DNA of 64,000 nt from Psychrobacillus vulpis (GTDB lineage: Bacteria; Bacillota; Bacilli; Bacillales_A; Planococcaceae): assembly GCF_006861825.1 (NCBI RefSeq), contig NZ_VDGI01000012.1, positions 1 to 64,000 of the forward strand. The letters run 5' to 3'. Shown one piece after another: positions 1 through 9,604 of the stretch. The notes below the pieces were generated by a model. It worked only from the letters and a program-made list of their open reading frames with translations, searched no databases and had not been told where the DNA came from. Made by a program: the position numbers and the translations under genes. The stretch's first letter is position 1. Every line of letters begins with the position of its first letter.

Positions 1-21
1 TATCTAGGGTAAACTTTAATT

Positions 22-94
22 GGGTCATTATTAATCTCTCCTCATTGTTTATCGTCGTTGAAAACATTGTAACCAAGAGGGATTAATTTGACCC
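22..94 (+). terminator. Imperfect inverted repeat, possible terminator of an upstream gene
   Basis: Bases 22-40 (GGGTCATTATTAATCTCTC) are nearly the reverse complement of 77-94 (GAGGGATTAATTTGACCC), and a T-rich run follows. The loop of about 36 bases is long for a terminator. It may end a gene lying left of the window. No coding sequence is seen between base 1 and the repeat array. Confidence 0.3.
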
Positions 95-132
95 TTTTCC
101 TTTTTACACAATTATATGGACTTAATCCATAA

Positions 133-786
133 ATGAGTGTCAACCGAGCATAAAGCTCGTGTTAGAGCAAAGCTAGTCACTATGCGAGCATAAAAATAAC
201 CTATCCGAGCATAAATGATTATTAACCGAGCATAAAGCTCGTGTTAGAGCAAAGCTAGACGCTGTGCGAGCATAAACATCATCTATCCGAGCATAAATGA
301 GTGTTAACCGAGCATAAAGCTGGTGTTAGAGCAAAGCTAGTCCCTATGCGAGCATAAAAATAACCTATCCGAGCATAAATGATTGTTAACCGAGCATAAA
401 GCTCGTTTTAGAGCAAAGCTAGACGCTGTGCGAGCATAAACATCATCTATCCGAGCATAAATGATTGTTAACCGAGCATAAAGCTCGTTTTAGAAAAGCT
501 AGACGCTGTGCGAGCATAAACATGATCTATCCGAGCATAAATGAGTGTTAACCGAGCATAAAGCTCGATTTAGAGCAAAGCTAGACGTTATGCGAGCAAA
601 AAAATGATCTATCCGAGCATACATGAGTGCCAACCGAGTATAAAGCTCGTGTGAGAGCAAAGCTAGACGCTATGCGAGCACAAACATCATCTATCCGAGC
701 ATAAATGAGTGTCAACCGAGCATAAAGCTCGTGTTAGAGCAAAGCTAGACGCTATGCGAGCATAAACATGATCTATCCGAGCATAC
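133..786. repeat. Tandem array of eight 82-bp units
   Basis: Eight head-to-tail units start at 133, 215, 297, 379, 461, 541, 623 and 705. All are 82 bp except the fifth, which is 80 bp because of a 2-bp deletion. Each unit carries three copies of a GAGCATAAA sub-motif and one shortened GAGCAAA. Units 1 and 3 share one variant (AAAAATAACC) and units 2 and 4 another (CATCATC), so the left half looks like a 164-bp higher-order duplication. A degenerate ninth fragment follows to about 815. The array fills the gap downstream of glyQS and contains no credible gene. It is too regular, and lacks unique spacers, to be a CRISPR array. Confidence 0.95.
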
Positions 787-857
787 CTAGAACTTATCCG
801 AACATAAAAATAAGCTACATGTACATAACCAAGCCTATCTAAACAAATCACCAAATA

Positions 858-891
858 AAAATCCAGATCAGACAATTGCCGATCTGGATTT
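858..891 (-). terminator. Rho-independent terminator of glyQS
   Basis: AAATCCAGATC pairs with GATCTGGATTT across a short loop. Read on the minus strand the hairpin is followed by TTTTTATTT. It lies just past the glyQS stop codon. Confidence 0.85.
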
Positions 892-898
892 ATATTAA

Positions 899-2281
899 TT
901 AAAATTGTAATTGACTTTCGATGTATGCTTTTACGTCAGCGATTGGCATTCTTGTTTGCTCCATAGAATCACGATGACGTACCGTTACTTGACCGTCCGT
1001 TTCTGAATCAAAATCGTATGTGATACAGAATGGAGTACCAATTTCATCTTGGCGACGGTAACGTTTTCCGATAGATTGCGACTCGTCATAATCTACCATG
1101 AAATGTTTACTTAAATCTGCGAATAAAGAAGTTGCGCCTTCAGATAATTTTTTTGATAACGGTAAAATAGCTGCCTTTATAGGAGCTAGAGCAGGGTGGA
1201 AACGTAGAACGGTACGAGTGTCGTCACCTTCTAATTGCTCTTCACTATATGCTTCACAAAGGAATGCAAGTGTTACTCGGTCTGCTCCTAGTGATGGCTC
1301 GATGCAATAAGGAACATATCTTTCGTTGGATACAGGATCGATATAGTTGAAATCTTCACCAGAGTGCTCCATATGTTGTTTTAAGTCAAAGTCTGTTCTG
1401 TCTGCAATACCCCAAAGTTCGCCCCAACCAAATGGGAATTTATATTCAATATCAGTCGTTGCATTAGAGTAGTGAGAAAGCTCATCATCTGAGTGATCGC
1501 GTAAACGAATACTATCTTCTGAAACACCTAAGTTTAATAGCCATTGTTTACAATAATTACGCCAGAATGCAAACCATTCCATATCTTCACCAGGTTTACA
1601 GAAAAACTCTAGTTCCATTTGTTCGAATTCTCTAGTACGGAATGTGAAGTTACCTGGAGTAATTTCGTTACGGAAACTTTTACCTACTTGAGCAATACCA
1701 AATGGCATTTTTTTACGCATAGAACGTTGGACATTTTTGTAATTTACAAAGATACCTTGTGCAGTTTCAGGTCGTAAGAAAATTTCGTTTGTAGAAGATT
1801 CTGTTACACCTTGGAATGTTTTGAACATTAAGTTGAACTGACGAATCTCTGTGTAATCAAATTCTCCACAAGTTGGGCATACAATGTTATGTTCTTTCAT
1901 GATCTCTTCCATTTTTTCGAAGGAAAGACCATCCACAACCATTTCAATGCCCTTTTTTTCAAGTGCATCTTCAATAATTTTGTCAACGCGATGACGCGCT
2001 TTACATTTTTTGCAGTCTACCATTGGATCATTAAAGTTTCCAATATGACCAGATGCAACCCAAGTTTTAGGATTCATTAAGATGGCAGCGTCTAATCCCA
2101 CATTATAAGGAGATTCTTGAACAAATTTTTTCCACCATGCTTTTTTAATGTTGTTTTTTAACTCTACACCTAGGGGACCATAATCCCATGTGTTAGCTAG
2201 ACCGCCATAAATTTCAGATCCAGGGAAAACAAATCCTCTATGCTTAGCTAAACTAACAACGTTTTCCATTGATATTGACAT
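899..2281 (-). CDS. glyQS: Glycyl-tRNA synthetase, single-chain class II type
   Basis: This enzyme charges tRNA-Gly with glycine. The 460-residue protein is the dimeric single-chain type found in archaea, eukaryotes and part of the Firmicutes, not the alpha2beta2 GlyQ/GlyS type of B. subtilis. It opens with a typical N-terminus ([21 protein letters not shown]), has a CxxC pair around residue 92 and another near 137, and carries the class II motif RPETAQGIF near residue 170. The start at 2281 has a GGAGG seven bases upstream. The gene points opposite to ccpN-ppsR-dnaG-rpoD, whereas in B. subtilis glyQ and glyS run the same way as those genes. Expression is T-box controlled. Confidence 0.97.
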   Translation of the reverse strand: MSISMENVVSLAKHRGFVFPGSEIYGGLANTWDYGPLGVELKNNIKKAWWKKFVQESPYNVGLDAAILMNPKTWVASGHIGNFNDPMVDCKKCKARHRVDKIIEDALEKKGIEMVVDGLSFEKMEEIMKEHNIVCPTCGEFDYTEIRQFNLMFKTFQGVTESSTNEIFLRPETAQGIFVNYKNVQRSMRKKMPFGIAQVGKSFRNEITPGNFTFRTREFEQMELEFFCKPGEDMEWFAFWRNYCKQWLLNLGVSEDSIRLRDHSDDELSHYSNATTDIEYKFPFGWGELWGIADRTDFDLKQHMEHSGEDFNYIDPVSNERYVPYCIEPSLGADRVTLAFLCEAYSEEQLEGDDTRTVLRFHPALAPIKAAILPLSKKLSEGATSLFADLSKHFMVDYDESQSIGKRYRRQDEIGTPFCITYDFDSETDGQVTVRHRDSMEQTRMPIADVKAYIESQLQF

Positions 2282-2332
2282 ATAAATACCTCCAATTGAA
2301 TTTGAAATGCTTTATTAGAAAGGGCAGACAAC

Positions 2333-2529
2333 AAAAAAACTCGTCTCCGGGCTAAATTAGCCCGGGGACGAGTTTTATACCCGCGGTTCCACCCCGATTG
2401 ATTGTATGCGCTACAATCCTCTTTAAAAGCATAAGCTCCGAGCTGCCTTTTTCCTGTATTGTGGCCTCTCACTATTACCACTCGCTGGTTTTTTACAGTA
2501 CTTATAATGCTCTTCAACGCTTTATTATT
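2333..2529 (-). promoter_or_regulatory. Glycine T-box riboswitch leader of glyQS
   Basis: On the minus strand the leader contains the T-box signature GGGTGGAACCGCGGGT (2379-2394). It is followed at once by a strong GC-rich terminator hairpin (2335-2377, arms AACTCGTCYCCGGGCTAA) and a T run. Uncharged tRNA is known to pair with the T-box bulge and stabilise the antiterminator. A GGC triplet in a GTGAGAGGCC context (plus coordinates about 2472-2476) is a candidate glycine specifier; its position in the Stem I loop was not checked by folding. The family and the downstream gene both point to glycine. Confidence 0.93.
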
Positions 2530-2536
2530 TATGGAC

Positions 2537-2565
2537 ATTGTAACACGAGCGTGTTTACTTCGCAA
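2537..2565 (-). promoter_or_regulatory. Sigma-A promoter of the glyQS T-box transcript
   Basis: Read on the minus strand: TTGCGA (2565-2560), a 17-base spacer, then TACAAT (2542-2537). This places the RNA start near 2529, just before the T-box stem I sequence. Confidence 0.65.
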
Positions 2566-2617
2566 TAATGTACAATATCGTATATAATAATTTAGTATTG
2601 TATAACATTTTGAGGCG

Positions 2618-3256
2618 GTGAGTCCAATCGAACTCAACAAACGACAAGTCGAAATTCTGGACATTGTAAAAGGAAACGGCCCTATTACAGGGGAACAAAT
2701 CGCAGAACGACTTCATTTAACAAGATCGACACTTAGACCGGATCTTGCAATTTTAACAATGGCTGGCTTTCTTGATGCCCGCCCGCGAGTTGGATATTTC
2801 TATTCAGGAAAGAAAACGAGTCAAGCTATTTCTGACAATATTGCTCAAATGCTAGTAAAAGATTTTCAATCTATACCAGTAGTTGTCGAGGAAAGCATGA
2901 CCGTTTATGATGCAATATGCCATATGTTTTTAGAGGATGTTGGTTCTTTGTTTGTAGTTGATAAAAAATCTTTATTATCAGGTGTTTTATCCAGGAAAGA
3001 TTTTCTTCGAACAAGTATTGGAAACCAAGATTTAAATAAAATTCCGGTACATATGATTATGACAAGAATGCCTAACATTACGTATTGTTTGAAAGAAGAC
3101 ACGATTATTGATGTAGCAAATAAATTGATGAGTAGACAAATTGATTCATTACCAGTTGTAAAAGAAAGAAAAGATGGTTTAGAGGTAGTTGGAAGAATTA
3201 CGAAAACAAATATTACACGTGCTTTCCTATCATTAGCCGATGACCATGACCTGTGA
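2618..3256 (+). CDS. ccpN: Transcriptional regulator CcpN (gluconeogenesis repressor)
   Basis: In B. subtilis CcpN represses gapB and pckA during glycolytic growth. The 212-residue protein has an N-terminal winged helix (about residues 5-65, starting [15 protein letters not shown]) and two CBS domains (about 80-205) that are expected to bind nucleotides. The GTG start gives the family N-terminus [10 protein letters not shown], although the nearest purine-rich stretch (GAGGCG) abuts it, so the spacing is short. Its stop lies a few bases before ppsR, and the two genes are co-located as in B. subtilis. Length matches the B. subtilis protein. Confidence 0.93.
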   Translation: MSPIELNKRQVEILDIVKGNGPITGEQIAERLHLTRSTLRPDLAILTMAGFLDARPRVGYFYSGKKTSQAISDNIAQMLVKDFQSIPVVVEESMTVYDAICHMFLEDVGSLFVVDKKSLLSGVLSRKDFLRTSIGNQDLNKIPVHMIMTRMPNITYCLKEDTIIDVANKLMSRQIDSLPVVKERKDGLEVVGRITKTNITRAFLSLADDHDL

Positions 3257-3267
3257 GGGGGAAAACT

Positions 3268-4077
3268 ATGAAAATGCTTAACCTATTTATTGTCTCTGAT
3301 TCTATTGGAGAAACTGGTGAACTAGTAGCGAAAGCGGCAATAAGTCAATTTAGACCTGGTCTGCAACATACTAAGTTGAAAAGATTTACACATATTGATT
3401 CTTTAGATCATATTAAGGAAATTACTGAACTTGCAAAAGAACAAAATGCAATCATTTTATATACACTTGTACAGACGGATATGCGAGATGCTTTAATAGC
3501 ATATTGTAAAATGTATGGACTAGAGTCGGTAGATTTAATCGGTCCAGTTATTAACTTACTCGAAACTAATCTTGGAGAAAAACCATTTGAAGAACCTGGA
3601 TTAGTTCGAAAGTTGGATGAAGATTATTTTAAGAAAATAGAAGCTATAGAATTTGCAGTTAAGTATGATGACGGACGAGATCCAAGGGGCTTGTTACAGG
3701 CAGATATCGTCCTTATAGGTGTATCTAGAACTTCTAAAACCCCATTATCCCAGTACTTAGCCCATAAAAGATATAAAGTGGCAAATGTACCGCTCGTTCC
3801 AGAAGTTGAGCCACCAGAGGAGCTTTTTTTAGTAGATCCGTCTAAATGCTTTGGACTTGTCATAACTCCTGAAAAGCTAAACTCTATTCGTAAAGAGAGA
3901 TTAATAGCAATCGGTTTAAATGATGATGCAAGTTATGCAAGAATAGATCGTATAAATGAGGAAATTAAACATTTTGAGAAAATAGTTCAAAAAATTGGTT
4001 GCAGAGTTATTGATGTAACGAACAGAGCTGTAGAAGAAACAGCAAACGTCGTTATCAATCATATTCAACAAAAATAA
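3268..4077 (+). CDS. ppsR: PPDK regulatory kinase/pyrophosphorylase (YqfL/PpsR family)
   Basis: This DUF299-family enzyme controls pyruvate phosphate dikinase or PEP synthetase by ADP-dependent phosphorylation and phosphate-dependent dephosphorylation. The 269-residue protein begins [16 protein letters not shown] and carries the P-loop-like motif GVSRTSKT at residues 151-158. The ATG at 3268 is chosen over an upstream GTG because GAGGGGGA precedes it at good spacing. It follows ccpN by eleven bases and is probably co-transcribed with it. In B. subtilis YqfL is linked to CcpN function. No PPDK gene lies in this window. Confidence 0.93.
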   Translation: MKMLNLFIVSDSIGETGELVAKAAISQFRPGLQHTKLKRFTHIDSLDHIKEITELAKEQNAIILYTLVQTDMRDALIAYCKMYGLESVDLIGPVINLLETNLGEKPFEEPGLVRKLDEDYFKKIEAIEFAVKYDDGRDPRGLLQADIVLIGVSRTSKTPLSQYLAHKRYKVANVPLVPEVEPPEELFLVDPSKCFGLVITPEKLNSIRKERLIAIGLNDDASYARIDRINEEIKHFEKIVQKIGCRVIDVTNRAVEETANVVINHIQQK

Positions 4078-4409
4078 TTATTAGAAATCGCAGGTGGCAA
4101 GGTTGATAAAGCAGTTGATGATTTAAGAAGAAGCAATTTTTCGGTCAATACAACCACTTTTGTAAGATTTCTATTGTTTTGGCATATTTTTTTTGTTTTT
4201 AAAGAACCGATTCACGTTTGTGAAAAGGTTTTTTTGTATTGTCTATCGAATAAGTATAGATTAATAAGATAAAATGTCCTATAATTATTATTTGTGGAAA
4301 AAAGAATATAATAACATGTAATTTTTTTATGAATTATTTTGTCGATTCTTGCAGGAATTTTATTGATTCTCTCGAATTAAATTAATTAGCAAGTAAAGAT
4401 GGTGAAATA
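4078..4409. other. 332-base gap before dnaG
   Basis: The gap holds a SigH-like promoter near its right end and otherwise A+T-rich DNA. The first 20-30 codons after the ppsR stop stay open in the same frame and read like a helix (LLEIAGGKVDKAVDDLRR). No start or ribosome binding site supports a gene. B. subtilis has yqxD in this neighbourhood; no yqxD is recognisable here. Confidence 0.6.
4351..4379 (+). promoter_or_regulatory. Candidate SigH promoter of dnaG-rpoD
   Basis: GCAGGAATT (4351-4359) and CTCGAATTA (4371-4379) are separated by 11 bases. The sigma-H consensus is RnAGGAwWW-N11/12-RnnGAATWW, so only one constrained base (C for R) disagrees. The B. subtilis sigA operon is known to have a SigH-dependent promoter used at the onset of sporulation. 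The predicted start lies about 20 bases before the dnaG ATG. Confidence 0.55.
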
Positions 4410-6242
4410 ATGACAAATCGTATAGAAGAAGAGATTATCGAACAAGTTAGAAATAGCAATGATATTGTCGATGTAATTAGCGAATATGTTCAACTAACAA
4501 AACGAGGTAGAAACTATTTTGGTTTATGTCCTTTTCATGGAGAACAAACACCGTCTTTTTCAGTAACACAAGAAAAGCAGATATTTCATTGCTTTGGATG
4601 TGGTGCTGGTGGAAATGTAATAACATTTTTAATGGATATCGAAAATCTTTCCTTCCAAGATGCAGTTAGTAAACTTGGTAGCAGAATAGGTTTGACGATA
4701 GAAGAAAGTTCCTCCAATAGTTCAGAAGCAAAAACACCTATCTCAAAAGAAGTATCCATCATGAGGAAAGCACATGAATTTGCTTGTGAGTACTTTCATC
4801 ATTTGCTGCTTCATACTGAGGAAGGGGAAAATGCATTAAATTATTTAGAGGAAAGAGGGTTTTCGAAAGAACTCATCGAAAAGTACAAAATTGGCTGGTC
4901 ACTTCCAAATTGGGATGCCCTTACCACTTTATTAGAGAGAAAAGGTATGGATTTACAGGAAATTGAGAAAACTGGGCTCATTATCCGCAAAGAAAACGAA
5001 CTAAAGTATTTTGATCGATTTCGAGAAAGAATCATGTTTCCTGTATCTGATGAAAGTGGCAACGTAATCGCTTTCTCAGGAAGAATCCTTACAAAAAACG
5101 AAAATGAAGCAAAATACTTAAATAGTCCAGAATCTCCTATCTTTCAAAAGAGCCAAGTACTTTACAACTTAGATAAAGCTCGTCTAGATATTAGAAAGCA
5201 AAGGAATGTAGTCGTTTTTGAAGGCTTTTTAGATGTGATAGCAGCTTCTAAGGCAGGTATTACTAATGGCGTTGCAACAATGGGGACGGCTTTGACGTCT
5301 CAACATATTACAAAGCTCAACAGATTAACATCTAATGTTACGCTTTGTTATGACGGGGATAAAGCCGGCATGGAAGCTGCCAAAAGAGCAGCAACATCCT
5401 TACAAGCTCAAAATATTCAAACGGAAGTAGCTATCATCCCAGATGCTATGGATCCAGATGATTATATAAAAAACTTTGGAGAAGATGCATTTCGAACTAA
5501 AATTATCGAAAAACCGCATTCTTTCCTATCGTTTATGATGATTGTTTCTAAAAGAGACAAGAACTTTAATAACGAAAATGATACTTTGCAGTATATTCAA
5601 GAAATATTGGAAATACTGAGTGAGAGAAATTCTTCCGTAGAGCGCGATTTGTATATTCGACAACTTTCTCAAGAAACAAATGTTTCAGAGGAAGCCATTT
5701 ATCAGCATCTGCGAAAAATTCAAGGTAACATAGCAAAGCAATCCAAGAATGAACAAACTATTCCTTTACAAGTTAGTAATGAGAAGAAAAAAAAGACAAG
5801 AACACTATCAGCTGATGAAGTGTCTGAAAGAATCTTACTTTCCCATATGCTTCACAATCCGCAAGTAATCGATATTGCACGAAGAAATTCTGGAGATCAG
5901 TGCTTCATAAGAGATGTATACGAAGCAGCGTATGTTCGACTATCAGGATATTATGAAGATTACCCAGATGGAGATTATCAACGATTTTTAGAGTTACTAA
6001 ATGATGCTGAACTTAGAAAAATAGTTATGGAAGCAGCGCTCTCAGAACGTGATCCAGACCATGAAACAGAGGAAGTCATGGACTGTTTGCGCCATATTAG
6101 AAAATACCGGGTGGAGCAACAAATCGAGCAAAAGTTACATGAGGCAAAAGAAGCAGAAAAAATGGCTGACATTGCAAAAGCGACAAAACTTGCTCAAGAA
6201 GCTATTCAATTAAAAATATCATTAGCTACTTTTGAGAGATAA
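4410..6242 (+). CDS. dnaG: DNA primase
   Basis: DnaG makes the RNA primers for lagging-strand and restart synthesis with the replicative helicase. The 610-residue protein has the CHC2 zinc finger (C40, H43, C61, C64), the RNA polymerase-like catalytic core with a TOPRIM domain (about 255-345, [17 protein letters not shown] and [13 protein letters not shown]), and a C-terminal helical helicase-binding region (about 450-610). The ATG at 4410 is preceded by a GGTG-type site. It is followed after a short gap by rpoD, the conserved macromolecular-synthesis pair. Confidence 0.98.
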   Translation: MTNRIEEEIIEQVRNSNDIVDVISEYVQLTKRGRNYFGLCPFHGEQTPSFSVTQEKQIFHCFGCGAGGNVITFLMDIENLSFQDAVSKLGSRIGLTIEESSSNSSEAKTPISKEVSIMRKAHEFACEYFHHLLLHTEEGENALNYLEERGFSKELIEKYKIGWSLPNWDALTTLLERKGMDLQEIEKTGLIIRKENELKYFDRFRERIMFPVSDESGNVIAFSGRILTKNENEAKYLNSPESPIFQKSQVLYNLDKARLDIRKQRNVVVFEGFLDVIAASKAGITNGVATMGTALTSQHITKLNRLTSNVTLCYDGDKAGMEAAKRAATSLQAQNIQTEVAIIPDAMDPDDYIKNFGEDAFRTKIIEKPHSFLSFMMIVSKRDKNFNNENDTLQYIQEILEILSERNSSVERDLYIRQLSQETNVSEEAIYQHLRKIQGNIAKQSKNEQTIPLQVSNEKKKKTRTLSADEVSERILLSHMLHNPQVIDIARRNSGDQCFIRDVYEAAYVRLSGYYEDYPDGDYQRFLELLNDAELRKIVMEAALSERDPDHETEEVMDCLRHIRKYRVEQQIEQKLHEAKEAEKMADIAKATKLAQEAIQLKISLATFER

Positions 6243-6267
6243 TCCGGTAGTAAAAGGAGGAATTCTT

Positions 6268-7395
6268 ATGGCGGACAAGTCTGAACGTACAAAAGAAACT
6301 GAAATTGAAATGTCATTAGAAGAAGCAAAAAAACAATTAATCGAACTAGGTAAAAAAAATGGTGAGCTAACTTATCAAGATATTGCAGAGAAATTATCTC
6401 ATTTTGAACTAGAAGCTGATCAGATTGAAGAGTTTATTGATCATTTAGAAGGAAAAGAAATTGAGTTAAACCGAAAAGATGGCGATGAAGAAGATTTGGA
6501 TCGATTGATGAAAGGCAAAGAAGAAGAAACATTCGATTTAAACGATTTAAGTGTTCCTCCAGGTGTAAAAATCAATGATCCAGTTCGTATGTATTTAAAG
6601 GAAATAGGACGAGTAGATCTTTTAAAAGCGTCGGAAGAAATTGCTCTAGCTGAAAGAATTGAGCAAGGTGACGAGGAAGCTAGAAAACGTCTAGCAGAAG
6701 CGAACCTTCGATTAGTTGTAAGTATTGCAAAACGTTATGTTGGGCGTGGCATGTTATTTTTAGATTTAATACAAGAAGGTAATATGGGTCTAATCAAAGC
6801 CGTAGAAAAATTTGATCACCGTAAAGGTTTCAAGTTCAGTACTTACGCTACATGGTGGATTAGACAAGCTATCACTCGTGCAATTGCAGACCAAGCAAGA
6901 ACGATTCGAATTCCAGTGCATATGGTGGAAACAATCAATAAATTGATAAGAGTCCAACGCCAATTACTTCAAGACTTAGGTCGCGAACCATCCCCAGAAG
7001 AAATTGGAGAAGAAATGGATCTACCAGCAGAAAAAGTACGTGAGATCTTAAAAATTGCACAAGAGCCAGTTTCTTTAGAAACACCAATTGGAGAAGAAGA
7101 TGATTCGCATTTAGGGGATTTTATCGAAGATGCGGATGCACAATCTCCATCGGACCATGCAGCTTATGAATTATTAAAAGAACAATTAGAAGATGTATTG
7201 GATACGTTAACAGATAGAGAAGAGAATGTTCTACGCTTACGTTTTGGATTAGATGATGGGCGTACAAGAACACTGGAAGAAGTAGGTAAAGTGTTTGGTG
7301 TTACGCGTGAACGTATTCGACAAATCGAAGCAAAAGCATTACGCAAACTTCGTCATCCATCTAGAAGTAAACGTTTGAAAGACTTCTTAGAATAA
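6268..7395 (+). CDS. rpoD: Primary RNA polymerase sigma factor SigA (RpoD)
   Basis: This is the housekeeping sigma factor. The 375-residue protein has an acidic region 1.1, then regions 1.2-2.4 ([11 protein letters not shown] through [14 protein letters not shown]), region 3 ([13 protein letters not shown]) and region 4 with the -35-binding helix-turn-helix ([20 protein letters not shown]). The ATG at 6268 has AAAGGAGG seven bases upstream and gives the typical start MADKS; an in-frame ATG 36 bases earlier lacks a site. It probably shares a transcript with dnaG. Confidence 0.98.
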   Translation: MADKSERTKETEIEMSLEEAKKQLIELGKKNGELTYQDIAEKLSHFELEADQIEEFIDHLEGKEIELNRKDGDEEDLDRLMKGKEEETFDLNDLSVPPGVKINDPVRMYLKEIGRVDLLKASEEIALAERIEQGDEEARKRLAEANLRLVVSIAKRYVGRGMLFLDLIQEGNMGLIKAVEKFDHRKGFKFSTYATWWIRQAITRAIADQARTIRIPVHMVETINKLIRVQRQLLQDLGREPSPEEIGEEMDLPAEKVREILKIAQEPVSLETPIGEEDDSHLGDFIEDADAQSPSDHAAYELLKEQLEDVLDTLTDREENVLRLRFGLDDGRTRTLEEVGKVFGVTRERIRQIEAKALRKLRHPSRSKRLKDFLE

Positions 7396-7400
7396 TAAAC

Positions 7401-7612
7401 AGACATCCTTGAGTAAATGATGTCTCATGTTGTAGACCAAAAGATACGAAGGTATAACTTCAGACTGACTTGAAAACGCTTGTCAGTCGAGGCGCGCTAG
7501 CACGAGGCGGAAGCGAATAGAACTAAAGTTCATGAGCTTACAACGATGTGCAAGCAACGAAGAATGAAAGCATTTGTCAACAGTCTGAGACATCCTTGTG
7601 TAAAGGATGTCT
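7401..7612. repeat. Small insertion flanked by direct copies of a terminator hairpin
   Basis: A 25-base hairpin (AGACATCCTT...GATGTCT) occurs at 7401-7425 and again at 7588-7612. Between them lie 162 bases whose right end reads TTTGTCAACAGTCTGA (7573-7588). The left end (CATGTTGTAGACCAAA, 7426-7441) is an imperfect inverted match to it. The interior has G+C-rich stretches (GAGGCGCGCTAGCACGAGGC) unlike the flanks and no gene. It looks like a mobile, non-coding repeat that entered or duplicated the rpoD terminator. Confidence 0.7.
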
Positions 7613-7619
7613 TTTTTTC
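7588..7619 (+). terminator. Rho-independent terminator after rpoD
   Basis: AGACATCC pairs with GGATGTCT, followed by TTTTTTTCT. This right-hand copy of the duplicated hairpin has the better stem and the T run, so it is the likely working terminator. Confidence 0.8.
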
Positions 7620-7674
7620 TATGTCTCAAAAATGATATACTATTGTCAATGGTTACATGAAATGAGGACGAATA

Positions 7675-8238
7675 ATGTCACTTCATCGAAAGCAAATAAT
7701 ATTAAATGAAATAGCGTTTTGGAAAAAGAGTAAGCTTCTACCTGAACATTATTGTGATTTTTTAACGGCACTTTATGCTCAAGGAGAGAGTTCAGAAATA
7801 GAAGAGAAAGACAATTCATCTAAAGCAGTGCTAGCAAAAGAAAAATGGAATAAAAGAGTTTTATATATTATGTTAGGCGTTACTACTTCTGTAATATTGG
7901 CGTCTTTAGTATTTATGACAACACTTGCTTTTATTCCGATTCTATTAGCTGGTATTACTGTACTTGGACTGTTATTCATAGCTTTCAAATCAGCAAAAAA
8001 CAAATCAGTTATGACACCGTTTTTGCTCATTTGTTCAGCACTTTTACTTTTAGGTGCTTCCTTCAAAATTTGGGACGTCTATTTTGCTGATTATCCTTCC
8101 GTTTTAATTGGATTAATCATAAGTAACTGTCTAATATGGCTATTTTCGGGATTGCTCTTAAAACTTGTTTATTTCAGTATTTCGGGCATTATAGGAATTG
8201 CATTAATATTATTTTATTTATTTCGATTTTATGTTTAG
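7675..8238 (+). CDS. Unrecognised membrane protein
   Basis: The function is unknown. The 187-residue protein has a hydrophilic, partly basic N-terminus (about 1-60: HRKQIILNEIAFWKKSKLLPEHYCDFL), then four or five hydrophobic segments between about 62 and 185. The N-terminal pattern of a short helix pair before a membrane bundle recalls DUF2157-like proteins, but this is a weak impression. ATGAGGACG before the ATG at 7675 provides a ribosome binding site. It stands alone between rpoD and the acyl-CoA dehydrogenase gene. Confidence 0.7.
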   Translation: MSLHRKQIILNEIAFWKKSKLLPEHYCDFLTALYAQGESSEIEEKDNSSKAVLAKEKWNKRVLYIMLGVTTSVILASLVFMTTLAFIPILLAGITVLGLLFIAFKSAKNKSVMTPFLLICSALLLLGASFKIWDVYFADYPSVLIGLIISNCLIWLFSGLLLKLVYFSISGIIGIALILFYLFRFYV

Positions 8239-8328
8239 AGAGCTATTTTTTATTTTAAACTGTGATTTTTGCATAAATTCGCTATAATAATAATGTAAGC
8301 GTTTTTATTTACAAAGGGGATGGAAGAA

Positions 8329-9468
8329 ATGAACTTTGATTTAACACAAGAACAGCAAATGATCCGTAAAACAATTCGTGAATTTGCGGATGAAGTAGTC
8401 GCTCCTGGTGCAATTGAGCGAGATAAAACGAAAGCGTTTCCAAAAGAAATCTTTAAACAGTTAGCTGACATGGGGATGATGGGCTTACCGTTTTCAGAGG
8501 AGTATGAAGGTGCGGGGGCTGATACAGTCAGCTTTGCAATTGTTACGGAAGAATTAAGTCGTGCTTGTGCTTCGACTGGTATAACTTACTCTGCACATAT
8601 TTCTTTAGGGGGGGCTCCAATCAGTTTATTTGGAACAGAGGAGCAAAAACAAAAGTATTTAGTTCCTATATGTACAGGGGAATCGTTTGGAGCATTTGGA
8701 TTAACAGAACCAAATGCTGGATCTGATGCTGGAGGAACACAAACTACAGCGAAAGAAGACGGTAATGATTTCGTGATTAATGGCAATAAAGCATTTATCA
8801 CAAATGCAAGCTACGCAAAACATTTAGCTTTAACAGCAATTACTGACATTAAAGATGGAAATAAAGAGATTTCTGCGATTATTGTCCCAACAGATGCAGA
8901 AGGTTTCTCAGTTATTGATAATTATGAAAAAATGGGGTTAAACGCTTCTAATACTACTGAATTAGTATTAGAAAATGTTCGAGTACCACAAGAAAACTTG
9001 CTCGGTACACGTGGAAATGGATTTAGACAATTTCTTGTAACTCTGGATGGAGGTAGAATTGGAATAGGTGCAATGGCTGTTGGAATTGCACAAGCAGCTT
9101 TTGATAGAGCACTACGCTATTCAAAAGAGCGTAAACAATTTGGGAAATCTCTTTCTGAGTTTCAAGTCACTCAATTCAAACTAGCAGATATGGCTATGAA
9201 AATAGAATTAGCACGAAATATGGTGCATAAAGCAGCGTGGTTGAAAGACCAAGGGAGAGCGTTTGGTAAAGAGGCATCTATGTGTAAATTATATGCTTCC
9301 GAGATAGCGATGGAAGTGGCAGATCAAGCAGTTCAAATTCACGGTGGTTATGGTTATATGAAAGAATACGAAGTGGAACGTTATATGAGAGATGCGAAAC
9401 TACTCGAAATAGGAGAAGGTACATCTGAAGTTCAACGTATGGTAATTGCGAGACATATTGGTTGCTAG
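8329..9468 (+). CDS. Acyl-CoA dehydrogenase (short/branched-chain type, AcdA-like)
   Basis: This flavoenzyme catalyses the first alpha,beta-dehydrogenation in fatty-acid or branched-chain acyl-CoA breakdown and passes electrons to ETF. The 379-residue protein has the family N-terminal helical domain (MNFDLTQEQQMIRKTIREFA), the FAD signature FGLTEPNAGSDAGG and the C-terminal block QIHGGYGYMKEYEVERYMRDA. The catalytic-base Glu of short-chain members lies in IGEGTSE (residue 363). The ATG at 8329 is chosen because AAGGGG lies nine bases upstream; the ATG at 8320 overlaps that site. Substrate length cannot be read from the sequence. Confidence 0.93.
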   Translation: MNFDLTQEQQMIRKTIREFADEVVAPGAIERDKTKAFPKEIFKQLADMGMMGLPFSEEYEGAGADTVSFAIVTEELSRACASTGITYSAHISLGGAPISLFGTEEQKQKYLVPICTGESFGAFGLTEPNAGSDAGGTQTTAKEDGNDFVINGNKAFITNASYAKHLALTAITDIKDGNKEISAIIVPTDAEGFSVIDNYEKMGLNASNTTELVLENVRVPQENLLGTRGNGFRQFLVTLDGGRIGIGAMAVGIAQAAFDRALRYSKERKQFGKSLSEFQVTQFKLADMAMKIELARNMVHKAAWLKDQGRAFGKEASMCKLYASEIAMEVADQAVQIHGGYGYMKEYEVERYMRDAKLLEIGEGTSEVQRMVIARHIGC

Positions 9469-9604
9469 ATTTTAATTATGTCTAAAATGTCACAAAGAAA
9501 GAAAACTTCCTCTTTAGTACTTTTCGTTTTTGTTAGAATGCAGTACAATATTAGTGTTGACTAATTCTATGTTAGAATGAATGTATCAAGAGGGAGGGTT
9601 AACA

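Noticed and set aside
133-786. CRISPR array
   Set aside because: Units are tandem and nearly identical over their whole 82 bases; there are no unique spacers and no cas genes nearby.
687-875. Minus-strand reading inside the 82-bp array
   Set aside because: It is a translation of the tandem repeat and its flank, without a ribosome binding site.
2248-2664. Minus-strand 138-codon reading
   Set aside because: It covers the T-box leader and its terminator, which are regulatory RNA, and overlaps glyQS and ccpN.
4078-4160. Open frame directly after the ppsR stop codon
   Set aside because: It reads like a helix for about 20 codons but has no start, no ribosome site and ends in low-complexity sequence. 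Read-through of the ppsR stop cannot be supported.
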